A stretch of DNA of 64,000 bases from Bugulina stolonifera (Eukaryota > Bryozoa > Gymnolaemata > Cheilostomatida > Bugulidae): contig OW285192.1 in NCBI GenBank assembly GCA_935421135.1, positions 14,857,001 to 14,921,000 of the forward strand, written 5' to 3'. Of this stretch, positions 38,369 to 56,644 are shown in pieces. A model generated the notes under the pieces. The model was not told where the DNA came from and did not search any database. It saw nothing but the letters and a program-made list of their open reading frames with translations. Position numbers and translations under genes: made by a program. Numbering within the stretch: position 1 is the stretch's first letter; each line of letters starts with the position of its first letter.

Positions 38369-38578
38369 TCACAGAGTAAAATACATTTACTTGTAGCCTA
38401 TTATGTACATCCTGCTCTGCTACTAACATCACTATAAAAACAACAAGGAATCAATGAAAATAATTTAAAAAAACCTAATCCTTCAGTTATGAATTTACAT
38501 TATTTGCTTACATGTACACATACAGTCATGTTAACATTACCATAAATCATTTCCAAAATACATATTTTGTAGAATAAC

Positions 38579-38584
38579 AATAAA
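38579..38584 (+). terminator. Poly(A) signal
   Basis: AATAAA about 210 nt after the stop of the NHL-like membrane gene. Confidence 0.5.
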
Positions 38585-38853
38585 ACCATTGTGGTGCAGT
38601 CTAAACAATGAACATGTTGTATTTGAATTTGATTGAACTAATGAGTATTTGCACTGACTATGTTAGGAAAAATGTATGACAGCTGTGATATTTAATAAGA
38701 TATTACAGCATATGGAGTCATTGTAATGTGCTCGTGTATGGTATAGTTTTTGCATCATTTATAAAATAAGCCTAAATGGTGCATAGAGAGAGAGAGAGAG
38801 ACAAATGCGTTTTATTGAGAAAAAAACTTTGTTCCTGAAGGCCATGGAGCTAT

Positions 38854-38986
38854 GGGCACTAATAAGCTATTGATCGTAATTAGAAGTTGTCCTCTCCCAA
38901 TTTATCTTCCTCTTCTTTTCTTTAGAAGAGGGAGATAAATTGGGAGAGGACAACCTCTAACTATGATCAATAGCTTAGTAGTGCCC
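38854..38986. mobile_element. Foldback MITE (GTTGTCCTCTC family)
   Basis: The arms begin gggcactaataagctattga and end tcaatagcttagtagtgccc. The cores taattagaagttgtcctctc and gagaggacaacctctaacta flank a T/C-rich loop. It sits between the two TM/coiled-coil genes, preceded by a short (ga) microsatellite at about 38787. Confidence 0.9.
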
Positions 38987-39594
38987 ATGCATGGAGCATA
39001 TTCATACAATGCAAGTTATAAATTAGAAGGAGAAGTTGCGCTCTCCTGAATCTCTATTTGGCAATTTTGATTCGGCAAAACTTTTGTTTAAATGTGGCCA
39101 TACTATAAGTGCCGGTGGTTCTATAGATTCAGCACGTTGTTATTTTCAACGATATCTTATTGGCTGGATTGTAGTTGACATCCACCAATTCTGAATTCAC
39201 ATACCCCATCCAAATACGTCCTGGCTTTTAAAAACTCATTTAGTTCAGCATGAATTTCCAATACTGAACAAGTAGAGAAAAACACTTCTATAACTAGTCT
39301 CTGCATGTAAACATAATTGGTAAAGTATAGCAATAGAGAGCACTCGACAAATGAATAAACATATGAGAGTGCTTAAACAGACATAATACAAAAATATGCC
39401 ATTCGTTTGAAAACACATCAAAATTTATATTTTGATTGTCTTCTATTATAAGACTGATCACACCCTTGTTGTGTCCATCTCATTGTTAGAATAATAAATA
39501 GAATGCCAACAATTAAAACTTGCGCTGTTGAAAATGGAGCTACTTGGGCCATTAACTTATTACCTGAGACCTTTGACTTAAGATTAAATATACA

Positions 39595-41755
39595 ATGCAC
39601 TCACCGTTTACAGCCGCCATCATAACATGCTTCCTTCACTTTCAATCCGTGAGTATTGTCTCCACTCGGTCAGTTCGTTCATTGGCTCAATCACCAGCTG
39701 TAAATATAAAGACTAACAGTGCAGCTACTCATGGAGTATTCAGTAGAGGACAGACAATTCCCTCCGGTTTTGTGTTGCCAAAAGATTTAGTGCTACCAAA
39801 TTCAGTTGTGTTGATTCAACCACTAATCTTCAAGGAAGGCACAGTTCTTCCAGCAGGAACCACATTACCACTAAGCATTTCTGGCAGTGCACCGGCTGAC
39901 ATTCCTTTAGGGATACCATTTCAAAGGGATTACATTGTGAACACTGCAATTATTATTCCTGAGTTTTATCCTCTGTACACCACCGTAGTCCTACCAGCTG
40001 GCTATATATTTTCACAAGACTATGCCTTACCCTCTCAAGTATCTCTACCTTTCGCAATAGAAACCACTGCAGCGCCACAAATAATCGCTCTCAGCACAGT
40101 TACAACCAGTAAGCTTGGCACGACAACTCTCCCTTTTGTGCCGGCAGAGGAACAGCAGCCCGTAGCTGAACAAGGGGGAAAATCAACTAATGAAGGTAAA
40201 TAAATTGCAACTGTGAGATTGCTAGAATATAAGAATAAGAAGATTGACCAGACACGGCAGTGATATAAATGCATGTACCACAAAACTACATCCCAAAAAC
40301 AGACCATTGTGTTGCAATTGCTGGCATCACTTGTTTTGCTGCTTACTATTATTTGCTAGAGTATATTGTACTTGCACATTACTGGTTATGTTGTACTTAC
40401 AGCGTTTCTTTGTTGTATTTCATAGATGAAACTGTGGAAACAAAGTAAGTACCTTACCTATCAAATGGTTCAGGACTGCCAACTCATGGTATTACTATTG
40501 GGTGCTAACCATGGAGTTATCTTCTCCCCAGTAAGATTACTCTATGATGCTAATATAATAGAAATAAGAGAAGATAACTTCAAGTTGCTCCAGCATTACT
40601 AGGATAATCATACCAAACATAGCACACATGAAAAAATATATAACATACATGTATATGTTTGTAATATTATATTACATGTAGGGTTATAGGTGATGTGCAG
40701 CTTTGTTGTCTTTTTGTGGAGTCTACTATTAGTGTTATATATGGGACCATCTACATGGGGTTTCTACCAAGCCTACATGAAACAGTTGTAATATTATACT
40801 AGACATTTGTAGAACGCTAGAAGAAAAAACTGTGGATACATTCATATACATTTCACTGGGTACTATGGGAATGGTTATTCTGGTAGCCATTGGAGTATGT
40901 TTGTTGGTTTGCAGAAAGATGAGGTGAGTAAATGTATGCTTACACTGCAGCTCTAATAATCACCTAATAGATTTCACTGAATTTAAAACTTGATTAATAT
41001 TTACTTCTCGTCCAGTATGCCAAGGGGTTCACACAAAGAGTGGGGATATAAACAGGGAGTTATCTACCCCTAGTATACACACATTCTATACATGAAATAT
41101 GTCTTATAGAATCATTACTCACACATAATTCCAAAATAGTGGAAGTCATTCTTATATTTTAGCCAAGATCAGAAAATAGCCAGCTTCCTGGAGACAACAG
41201 AGAGGGAAGCAAGGAAAACCACATTGATGGGGATTGAAGCTCAAATGAAGAAGTTTGAACAAATCACTGCCAGTCGCCGTCAGACCATCCAGTTGGCAGA
41301 GGCCAAGTTGACAGAAGCAGAGAAAAGATTGAGCCAGATTGAAGACAAACTAAAGCAGGTTCGTTTACTTGGAGTGCTGTTCTAGACAATATATCAAGAA
41401 ACTGCTATAACATCAAACCTCTAATACAACATATCTTCACCCCTTAGCTAAATGATTGACAAAAACAGCTGTCCCAACTCAAATATTAATCCTCTAGTTT
41501 CAAACAGCTACAAGACTATTACTACAGGGTCCATCAGAAATATTGAGATTGCTATCATATAAAGAAATATATACATTAAATGCAGATGGAACATCAGTTT
41601 TAGAACCATTTGAAAGATAGGTCAGAGTTCTAGTCATCAGGTGCGAAGAATCTAAAGCATTTTGTTAATTTCAGCAGACATCAACAGAAAGAAAGTCAAT
41701 GGGACCACCCAGTGAACCCTTTGTTGATGCCAACTCCACCCTATCAAAACTATAG
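39595..41755 (+). CDS. Leu-Pro repeat ectodomain, TM, coiled-coil tail protein
   Basis: Five exons: 39595-40195, 40426-40444, 40813-40923, 41163-41358 and 41675-41755 (1008 nt, 335 residues). Residues 5-20 (FTAAIITCFLHFQSVS) form a signal peptide. Residues about 48-160 carry a loose repeat of hydrophobic strands with LP or IP turns: IPSGFVLP, LVLPNSVVL, GTVLPAGTTLP, IPLGIPF, VVLPAGYIF, YALPSQVSLPF. This resembles a beta-roll or beta-helix, but no family is recognised. A Thr/Glu-rich stalk follows, then a 19-nt micro-exon, a TM exon (FIYISLGTMGMVILVAIGVC, then CRKM), a 65-residue coiled-coil exon rich in Glu/Lys/Gln, and a short hydrophilic tail. Intron phases (1, 2, 2, 0) match those of the upstream neighbour exactly, so the membrane/tail module is shared. 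The acceptor of the last exon could be used 3 nt later (a NAGNAG-type site). Confidence 0.82.
40510..40602. repeat. Degenerate foldback MITE in intron
   Basis: ggagttatcttctccc faces agagaagataacttcaa within intron 2 of the Leu-Pro repeat gene. It belongs to the GTTGTCCTCTC family. Confidence 0.5.
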
Positions 41756-41910
41756 CACCAACAACTGGTCACAGGCCATCAGAAATGGATGTGCAAGATA
41801 TACCTGCAGATATGTCAATTGTATAGACTGGTTGGTAGTTTTGCTGTTTTCGAGATGTTACACAGCTTTCACAAACAATTTATAATACCTTTAGCCAACC
41901 ATTGCTGTAA

Positions 41911-41916
41911 AATAAA
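41911..41916 (+). terminator. Poly(A) signal
   Basis: AATAAA about 155 nt downstream of the stop codon at 41753-41755. A second candidate lies near 42044. Confidence 0.5.
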
Positions 41917-42283
41917 CAGATTAAGCCCAGAATTGTTGATCCTACATGTGTGCTGTGCATTGAATAACATATTATGTACAGTCATGTAGTTGTTCAATTT
42001 ATGCTTTGGAATTGTCTGCTTTTTTTCCTCACAATGTCATAGCAATAAACTAATTTCACTAATATACAGACATGCAAGTCTGCTGCATTCCATGGCCTAG
42101 AAGATTAAAAACCAAAATAAATATTGCCAATTATGAGACACCAGTGTAGACATTGAAAATGCAGAACCCAAAATAAAAGTGTGTGATAAACCAACAATTG
42201 CAGATACTTTGGCTCAACAAAATCTCAGCTGACCTTTATTGATCCCGTAGTCAAAAGATAGAACTTACAACATACATGTCAAT

Positions 42284-42472
42284 AGGTGTCTTCGCGACCT
42301 AAATTTCAGACCCAGGATTTGCGAAAGTATTTTCCAGCACACATCCTTCACCGGCCTAGGCCAAAAGCTAGGGATGGTTTCGTCCTGCCAAGCAAAATCC
42401 CAGGCCAATAGCCTTTCTGGCCAAGGTTGGACGGCAACCTTGTGATTTTTATTTTTATTCGCGAAGACACCT
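42284..42472. mobile_element. 189-bp MITE with 14-bp inverted ends and AAT duplication
   Basis: The ends AGGTGTCTTCGCGA and TCGCGAAGACACCT are perfect inverted repeats. The trinucleotide aat flanks both sides (42281-42283 and 42473-42475). A 3-bp duplication and GC-rich body suggest a PIF/Harbinger-type or related non-autonomous element. The GC content is strikingly higher than the surrounding DNA. There is no ORF of note. Confidence 0.8.
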
Positions 42473-42719
42473 AATACTATAGCTTCCACAAGTCATTATA
42501 CATAGACCACGCATTACATAACATAATGTAAATTTCAAGCTCTCATACCATACGTCATATTGTCAGAATTCGCCATGTCAGTCCCACTTAATTCTATTCT
42601 ACAAGATAAAAAATGTAATGCAAAATTAGTATGCAAGGGTATGCTATTATTTAACAAATAATAAGTGCTCTATATACATTTAGTAGAGGTTGTAGGGCAA
42701 ATGATTTAAAGACCAATCC

Positions 42720-43050
42720 ACATCTAGTATGTTCTACAGGTGGGTGCGGGTGGAGAAAGGAAGTCCCCCAACAACCTCTAGAACTACAGGCCAGATTCGA
42801 AAAGTTGAACTGGTATCTTACATTGAACAACCATTGAGCATGTTCAAGGTTGGTTGCTGGCTACCAATGATGTTATATACAAGAGACTTCTGTGGTTTCT
42901 CAATAGTCTATATCTATTATAGCTATACAGTTTAATCGACAAATCTTATAGCTCTGATAACACAGTGTGGAAATAACAATAATACATAGCATTCCCTGAC
43001 TCACCATCTAACAGTCAATGAGACGCAGAGTCGCAAGCTAGGCTGATTAC
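42720..43050. repeat. Oldest, degenerate unit of the MCM7 3'-end duplication array
   Basis: It shows the order of motifs of the later units (cctctagaact, agttgaactggtatcttaca, ttgagcatgttcaaggttgg, tctgtggtttctcaa, then gactcaccatctaaca) with many changes. It lacks any minisatellite core. Confidence 0.55.
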
Positions 43051-43774
43051 TGTGCTGCAGCTTTCTTGATAGCATCATGACTGTATTCTATTAAAGATAT
43101 ATTGCAATATAAATTATCGTTGAATTTGAAGCCAGTACAAAATTGTCATTTTCTGAAGCTTGTCCTAACACTATACAGATTAAAGTTTATATTTTTTATA
43201 AAATAAGTAGCAGCCCAAATGTTGAAGTAGTATTGGTTGGTTAGTGAACGAACAGCAACTATGTCAAGTTGATCACGAACAGTTTAGTAATGTGGTGTTT
43301 TACCTGAATAAAGCACATTGTGAGGACTCTCCAATACCACATCTGCGTCGACTCTAAAAAGAAAAGAGACACATAATGCTGGAAACATAACATAGCCGAT
43401 AAAAAGTTACACTAAGTGATACAACCATCAGACAAGTTGCAGTTTTCAACAGTGATAGCTCAACCACACAGTCACCTTGACATTGCCTGGTTTTTGACCA
43501 TGTTGCTAATATTCTAGAGGCGGGACTTGGGGCAATGGAAACCTCTAGAACTACGGGAAAAGTTTCAAAGAGGGGCACCCCAGGGTTTCCAAAGTTACAC
43601 TGATATCTCACAGTGCTAACAACAGTGGACTCCCCTTGAGCATGCTCAGGGTGGGCTGATAGCAGCCAATCATATAATAGGAGATGTCTGCAGTTTCTCA
43701 ATGCAGCTTCTTAGCACCGAAGTGCCACCTGCTAGCACTGAAGTGCCATTTGATTCATGTAGCGAGTTCAGTTT

Positions 43775-45205
43775 TTTTCTTTTTTCTCTACTCTCCAACT
43801 CTTTCTCCTAACTCCAACTCTTTCTCCTTCCTCCAACCTCTCTAACTCTACTTTCTCCTTTCTCCAACCTCTCTAACTCTACTTTCTCCTTTCTCCAACC
43901 TCTCTAACTCTACCCTCTCTTTCCTCCAACCACTATAACTCTACCCTCTCTTTCCCCCAACCTCTCTAACTCTACCCTCTCTTATCTCCAACCATTATAA
44001 CTATATCCTCTCTTTCCTCCAACCACTATAACTCTACCCTCTCTTTCCTCCATCCTCTCTAACTCTACCCTCTCTTTCCTCCAACCACTATAACTCTACC
44101 CTCTCTCTCCTCCAACCTCTCTAACTCTACCCTCTCTTTCCTCCAACTTCTCTAACTCTACGCTGTCTTTCCTCCAACCACTATAACTCTACCCTCTCTT
44201 TCCTCCATCCTCTCTAACTCTACCCTCTCTTTCCTCCAACCACTATAACTCTACCCTCTCTCTCCTCCAACCTCTCTAACTCTACCCTCTCTTTCCTCCA
44301 ACTTCTCTAACTCTACGCTGTCTTTCCTCCAACCACTATAACTCTACCCTCTCTTTCCTCCATCCTCTCTAACTCTACCCTCTCTTTCCTCCAACCACTA
44401 TAACTCTACCCTCTCTTTCCTCCAACCTCTCTAACTCTACCCTCTCTTTCCTCCAACTTCTCTAACTCTACGCTGTCTTTCCTCCAACCACTATAACTCT
44501 ACCCTCTCTTTCCTCCATCCTCTCTAACTCTACCCTCTCTTTCCTCCAACCACTATAACTCTACCCTCTCTCTCCTCCAACCTCTCTAACTCTACCCCCT
44601 CTTTCCTCCAACCTCTCTAACTCTACCCTCTCTTTCCTCCATCCTCTCTAACTCTACCCTCTCTTTCCTCCAACCACTATAACTCTACCCTCTCTCTCCT
44701 CCAACCTCTCTAACTCTACCCTCTCTTTCCTCCATCCACTATAACTCTACCCTCTCTTTCCTCCAACCTCTCTAACTCTACCCTCTCTTTCCTCCAACTG
44801 CTATAACTCTACCCTCTCTTTCCTCCAACCACTATAACTCTACCCTCTCTTTCCTCCAACCTCTCTAACTCTACCCTCTCTTTCCTCCAACTTCTCTAAC
44901 TCTACCCTCTCTTTCCTCCAACCTCTCTAACTCTACCCTCTCTTTCCTCCAACTTCTCTAACTCTACGCTGTCTTTCCTCCAACCACTATAACTCTACCC
45001 TCTCTTTCCTCCAACCACTATAACTCTATCTTCTCTTTCCTCCAACCTCTCTAACTCTACCCTCTCTTTCCTCCAACTTCTCTAACTCTACCCTCTCTTT
45101 CCTCCAACCTCTCTAACTCTACCCTCTCTTTCCTCCAACTTCTCTAACTCTACGCTGTCTTTCCTCCAACCACTATAACTCTACCCTCTCTTTCCTCCAA
45201 CCACA
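43775..45205 (+). repeat. 31-bp pyrimidine-rich minisatellite, about 45 copies
   Basis: The unit is ctctaactctaccctctc plus tttcctccaacct, alternating with variants containing actataactct and acgctgtctttcc. The same variant order recurs, so there are higher-order repeats of several units. The plus strand is almost all C and T, so a triplex (H-DNA) is possible. There is no gene. Confidence 0.95.
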
Positions 45206-45509
45206 ACAAACCAACAGACACCAATTAGCTCAACCTTCACAGTCACATAGGGGACTTGGAATGACATTGAAGGGAGCCCACCTGGCTAAACCTTTGCTGT
45301 CAGTATAAAAGGGAGGGGAGGAGTGGCCACGCCAGCCAGTATTCAAGAGTTAGTGGATGGGACAGTGCGGGTGGACATAGCCCAGACAGCGTCGCAATAA
45401 ATAGAGCACGTGGGAACTACCTATGCTGCACTGCAATATCATCACTTGGATACAATGTATGTTAGTGAATGTAGCACACAATATTGATTCACCGTTCAAG
45501 AACGAATCA

Positions 45510-45592
45510 GGAGTCAGAAAGAGGGCTTGGTATCTCAAGTATTAGGTTGCCACACATCGACGTCAATAGCTCTCATATATTCATAGAACTTA
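45510..45592 (-). pseudogene. Dead copy of the MCM7 last exon (unit 1)
   Basis: Read on the minus strand, this keeps the GTGTGGCAACCTAATACTTG block that matches the GTATGGCAACTAAACACTTC block of the real MCM7 last exon (encoding NVWQLNT; here DVWQPNT followed by a stop). It has an early stop and no acceptor matching the real exon. It sits in the position within unit 1 that the true exon occupies within unit 3. Confidence 0.65.
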
Positions 45593-46051
45593 TCTTTTTT
45601 ACCCGAATGAAGCATATCGTTAGGGACTTTCCAATACCACATCCGCATAGCTGGACTCTAAAGAGAAAAGAGACACCCATAACGATGGAGACATTTTGCA
45701 GGTATTACATAACATAGCTTATACAGAGTTACACTACATGTAAATAGTATATCCATCAGACAAGTTGCAGTTTTCATCAGTGATAGCTCAACCACACAGT
45801 CACCTTGACATTGCCTGGTTTTTGTCCATGTTGCTAATATTCTAGAGGTGGGATTTGGGCAATGGAAGCCTCTAGAACAACGGGGCAAGTTTCAACCGAT
45901 GTTTCACAGTTGTAAGAGGGACACCCCAGGGTTTCCAAAGTTACACTGATATCTCACAGTGCTAACAACAGTGGACTCCCCTTGAGCATGCTCAGGGTGG
46001 GCTGTAGCAGCCAATGAGAATATAGGAGATGTCTGCGGTTTCTCAATACAG

Positions 46052-46432
46052 TTCCTAGCACCGAAGTGCATCCTTCCAGCACCGAAGTGCCACCTTCCAG
46101 CACCGAAGTGCCACCTTCCAGCACCGAAGTGCCACCTTCCAGCACCGAAGTGCCACCTTCCAGCACCGAAGTGCCACCTTCCAGCACCGAAGTGCCACCT
46201 TCCAGCACCGAAGTGCCACCTTCCAGCACCGAAGTGCATCCTTCCAGCACCGAAGTGCATCCTTCCAGCACCGAAGTGCATCCTTCCAGCACCGAAGTGC
46301 CACCTTCCAGCACCGAAGTGCCACCTTCCAGCACCGAAGTGCCACCTTTTAGCACCGAAGTGCCACCTTTTAGCACCGAAGTGCCACCTTTTAGCACCGA
46401 AGTGCCACCTTTTAGCACCGAAGTGCCACCTA
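46052..46432 (+). repeat. 21-bp minisatellite, about 18 copies
   Basis: The unit is agcaccgaagtgccacctt plus cc, with block-wise variants (gcatcc, then cttttagc in the last four). Because 21 is a multiple of three, long open frames exist on both strands (EVPPSST on plus; GRWHFGA and SVLEGGT on minus). These are by-products, not a gene. The seed sequence agcaccgaagtgc also occurs once or twice in units 1 and 3. Confidence 0.95.
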
Positions 46433-46737
46433 ACCACAGACACCTGTTAACTCAACCTTCACAGTCACATAGGGGACTTGGGGTGACATCGAAGGGAGCC
46501 CACCTGGCTAAACACTTACTGCCAGTATATGAGGGAGGGGAGGAGTGGCTACGCCAGCCAGTATTCAACAGTTAGTGGATGGGACAGTGCGGGTGGACAT
46601 AGCCCAGACAGCGTCGCAGTGAATCAAGTATGTGGGAACTACCTATGCTGCACTATCATCAGTTGGATATAATGTATTGTAATATATGTTAGTGAATGTA
46701 GCACACAAAATTGACTCACCATTCAAGAACTAATCAG

Positions 46738-46815
46738 GAGCCAGGAGGTGAGCTTGGTATCTCAAGTATTAGGTTGCTACACATCGACGTCTATAGCTGT
46801 CATAATATATCCATA
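46738..46815 (-). pseudogene. Dead copy of the MCM7 last exon (unit 2)
   Basis: Minus-strand reading contains the same block as unit 1, with an added nonsense change (GTGTAGCAACC where the gene has GTATGGCAACT), so the conserved Trp codon is a stop. It is closer to unit 1 than to the gene, meaning it arose by further duplication of an already dead copy. Confidence 0.65.
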
Positions 46816-46830
46816 GGACTGATCTGATCT

Positions 46831-48289
46831 CTGAACCGACAAGTTCAGCAAACGCTATAAGATCATTCATAATTGCTCATCAGAACAGGTGACATACAAC
46901 AGTTGGTAGCATCAAGTTAACGATAGTACATGTTGTAGACGCTCTGGTTTTTATGATACATATACTATCACTGTGTGTTGCCAGTTGCAAAATGATGTAG
47001 GGCTATTAGTTTCCGCAACAGATAAACATGGACACAAGAATATACATTCGCATTGTGCTTGCTACGTTGGTGAGAGACTGCTCTCAACTGACTGATAACA
47101 GTGCATTGAAGCATTTAATTACTTTGACATTATATAACCACAGATCATAGACTGTTCTGGTCTAACTTCCTGCAAGTAGGTAGAGCATACTACCCTGGAA
47201 ACTTCCCAAGCATGAACATCTGGCAGTAGTTTATGTTTATAACAGCACCAACCTCAATCTTACATACAAAATTGCAAATTTCAAGCTTGACAAATCTAGT
47301 AATTACAAGTACGTACAAGCAAAATGACCTTTATAAAACTCGATTAATACTGTCCATTTGAAATTACCCTAACAATAGGAAGTTTGAGTTCCTATAGTCG
47401 TTAATTATTCATCCCTACTATAACTATGGCAATTCTCAGCTCCTAATTGACCTGAAACATACATGCAGCTACCAGCAACCCTAGTTCTTATGTGCTGTGT
47501 GATATGTACAATGTATGTAACAAAATACCAGCATACCTCAATATCAGTCAGGAACTGTTTTAGTGAGCAGCCATTCAAAAGAGAACACCAACAGCCAATT
47601 AATGACCTGCAGTCTACAATAATGGAAATTGAGCACAAAATAATTTAACCTACATATAACAGCAGTGTCTCTTACTCATTTTTAATATTACTCCTTAGCA
47701 AGCTATATTATCAGCTGATGCAGATGTGCAAGTAGAACAAATCTCAACTGAACTCACCTAGGTGGATAAGGAAAGTAGCGGCTCTCCAGTTTTAGTCTCA
47801 TTTCTAGCACTTGATAGCTTTGCACCCAAAGCTACTAGCTTTAAAGCTTTGCCAAATACTACTGAATAGACTAGAATAGGCCAAATTAAAAAACACCAAA
47901 TCAACTGAAAGCAGGCAAGATCCCACTCTATGTCTGGGCTATGGAGGATAGGCACAGCATAAAAAAGGTGAAAATAGTATTCATCCTTTTAAAGTTATTT
48001 TTATATTATTACAGTACCAGATTGTTTTTTACAATAGTATCAAAAGGTTTATTTGCTGAAGTAAAAAAGATAAAAAACGTATATAGGTACAATATAATAA
48101 TAATAGACAGGCACACTGTTTTGCCAACAAAATACATGTACAGTATATCTACAAGAATTCATTATATTTCTAGGATTCCCCAGTGTCAACTTTGCTTCAT
48201 TCACTCCTACAAGGAAATAAAACAACCCTTTCCAATTCTCATATTAACCTAAAATTAGCTAAATATTAAACACACCACACAATGTGATA
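46831..48289. other. Spacer between duplication units 2 and 3
   Basis: AT-rich sequence without recognised exons; short open frames on both strands are not bounded by credible splice sites. A palindrome-like ttagctctgccta-type structure was looked for and not found. Confidence 0.4.
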
Positions 48290-49277
48290 TATTACACACA
48301 AAATATAACCATAAATAGTATATCCATCAGACAAGTTGCAGTTTTCATCAGTGATAGCTCAACCACACAGTCACCTTGACATTGCCTGGTTTCTGTCCAT
48401 GTTGCTAATATTCTAGAGGTGGGACTTGGGGCAATGGAAACCTCTAGAACAATGGGACAAGTTTCAACCGATGTTTCACAGTCGTAAGAGGGACACCCCA
48501 GGGTTTCCAAAGTTACACTGATATCTCACAGTGCTAACAACAGTGGACTCCCCTTGAGCATGCTCAGGGTGGACTGATAGCAGCCAATCCAAATATAGAA
48601 GATGTCTGCGGTTTCTTGAAACAAGGTACTCAGGTAGCGCAGTACCGAAGTACTGGTCAGCACCGAAGTGCACTCAACTAGCACCGAAGTGCTGTCTGCA
48701 GTGGAACGATACACAGGGTATCAAGTTCCTTCCTGGATTGGAGCCTTCCACCTGTGGAGCTCATCGTCAGTCTGGTAGCTTGTTCGGGGCAAATCTGCTG
48801 TGAGACATATGAGGTATACCGGGGCGTGATACTTTCGTATACATCCGGGTGGATACCCATATGTGCACAGGGATATTATGCCAAACTGCTCATCTCCGCT
48901 GGGTGCTGTTACATCCATTCCTTGCCGTCAACAGCTGAGTGTTGAATCAATAACCACAGACACCTGTTAGCTCTACCTTCACAGTCACATAGGGGACTTG
49001 GGGTGATATAGAAGGGAGCCCACCTGGCTGAACACTTACTGCCAGTATAAGAGGGAGGGGAGGAGTGGCTACGCCAGCCAGTATTCAAGAGTTAGTGGAT
49101 GGGATAGTGCGGGTGGACATAGCCCAGACAGCGTCGCAGTGAATAAAGTATGTGGGAACTACCTATGCTGCACTTCGATATCATCATTTGGATATAGTAT
49201 ACTTCGTACATGTTAATAAACATGGTACATAATATTGACTCACCGTTCAACAGCCAATCGAATAATAGCATTCACAG
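48290..49277. repeat. Duplication unit 3: the true MCM7 3' flank
   Basis: The left flank (48290-48640) and right flank (48950-49260) match units 1 and 2. The core is short (48640-48950) with only three agcaccgaagtgc-type motifs plus unrelated sequence. The right flank runs directly into the functional MCM7 last exon (49278-49376), making this the probable parental unit. Confidence 0.8.
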
Positions 49278-56382
<7,105 letters not shown>

Positions 56383-56483
56383 TTCAAGCCTCTACGATTT
56401 GTGCCACCTACGAAACGTCGCAAAAACTGGATGCTGAACTTGTTGAAATTACTAAAACCAAAACTACTTTCTTGATGATGGCA

Positions 56484-56644
56484 TCTCCCGCGAAATAGGC
56501 CACGTGACCGTTCCTGTAACCAATAAAAATATGTGAATGTCCACAAGCAATAATATCTAGCAGCCAATCACTGTCACGAAAATGGATCAGGAAGCTTTCT
56601 ACCTCGAATGTCCTTGTTGAATGAGGGGACAACTCCATACCAAT
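56484..56644 (-). promoter_or_regulatory. MCM7 promoter: E2F-like site, E-box, three CCAAT boxes
   Basis: Upstream of the MCM7 start codon (56382) lie TCTCCCGCGAAA at 56484-56495 (one mismatch from the palindromic E2F site), CACGTG at 56501-56506, and CCAAT pentamers on the plus strand at 56520-56524, 56564-56568 and 56640-56644. E2F and NF-Y sites are known regulators of MCM genes in animals, so S-phase control is inferred. A 148-codon minus-strand open frame through this stretch (56408-56854) is judged incidental. Confidence 0.65.

Larger units (their letters stand above)
43290..45600. repeat. Duplication unit 1 of the MCM7 3'-end array
   Basis: The left flank (43290-43760) is closely related to 45597-46060 and 48290-48690, with shared blocks such as ccatcagacaagttgcagtt and ccttgagcatgctcagggtg. 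The core is a pyrimidine minisatellite (43775-45205). The right flank (45206-45600) is shared with 46430-46830 and 48950-49376, with blocks such as gccagccagtattcaagagt and cccagacagcgtcgca. The right end carries a dead copy of the MCM7 last exon. Confidence 0.85.
45597..46830. repeat. Duplication unit 2 of the MCM7 3'-end array
   Basis: Same left and right flanks as unit 1, but the core is a different, 21-bp minisatellite (46052-46432). A second dead MCM7 last exon lies at about 46738-46815. Confidence 0.85.

Noticed and set aside
43354..43701. 115-codon minus-strand frame containing YQCNFGNPG and TRQCQGDCVVELS, partly repeated in the other units
   Set aside because: It looked like a Cys-rich extracellular domain, but unit 2 has a one-base deletion in it and the substitutions are not biased to third positions. 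Treated as duplicated non-coding DNA.
45904..46575. Long open frames of 96-179 codons on both strands (repeats of EVPPSST, GRWHFGA, SVLEGGT)
   Set aside because: They are produced by the 21-bp minisatellite, whose period is a multiple of three; several frames are open at once.
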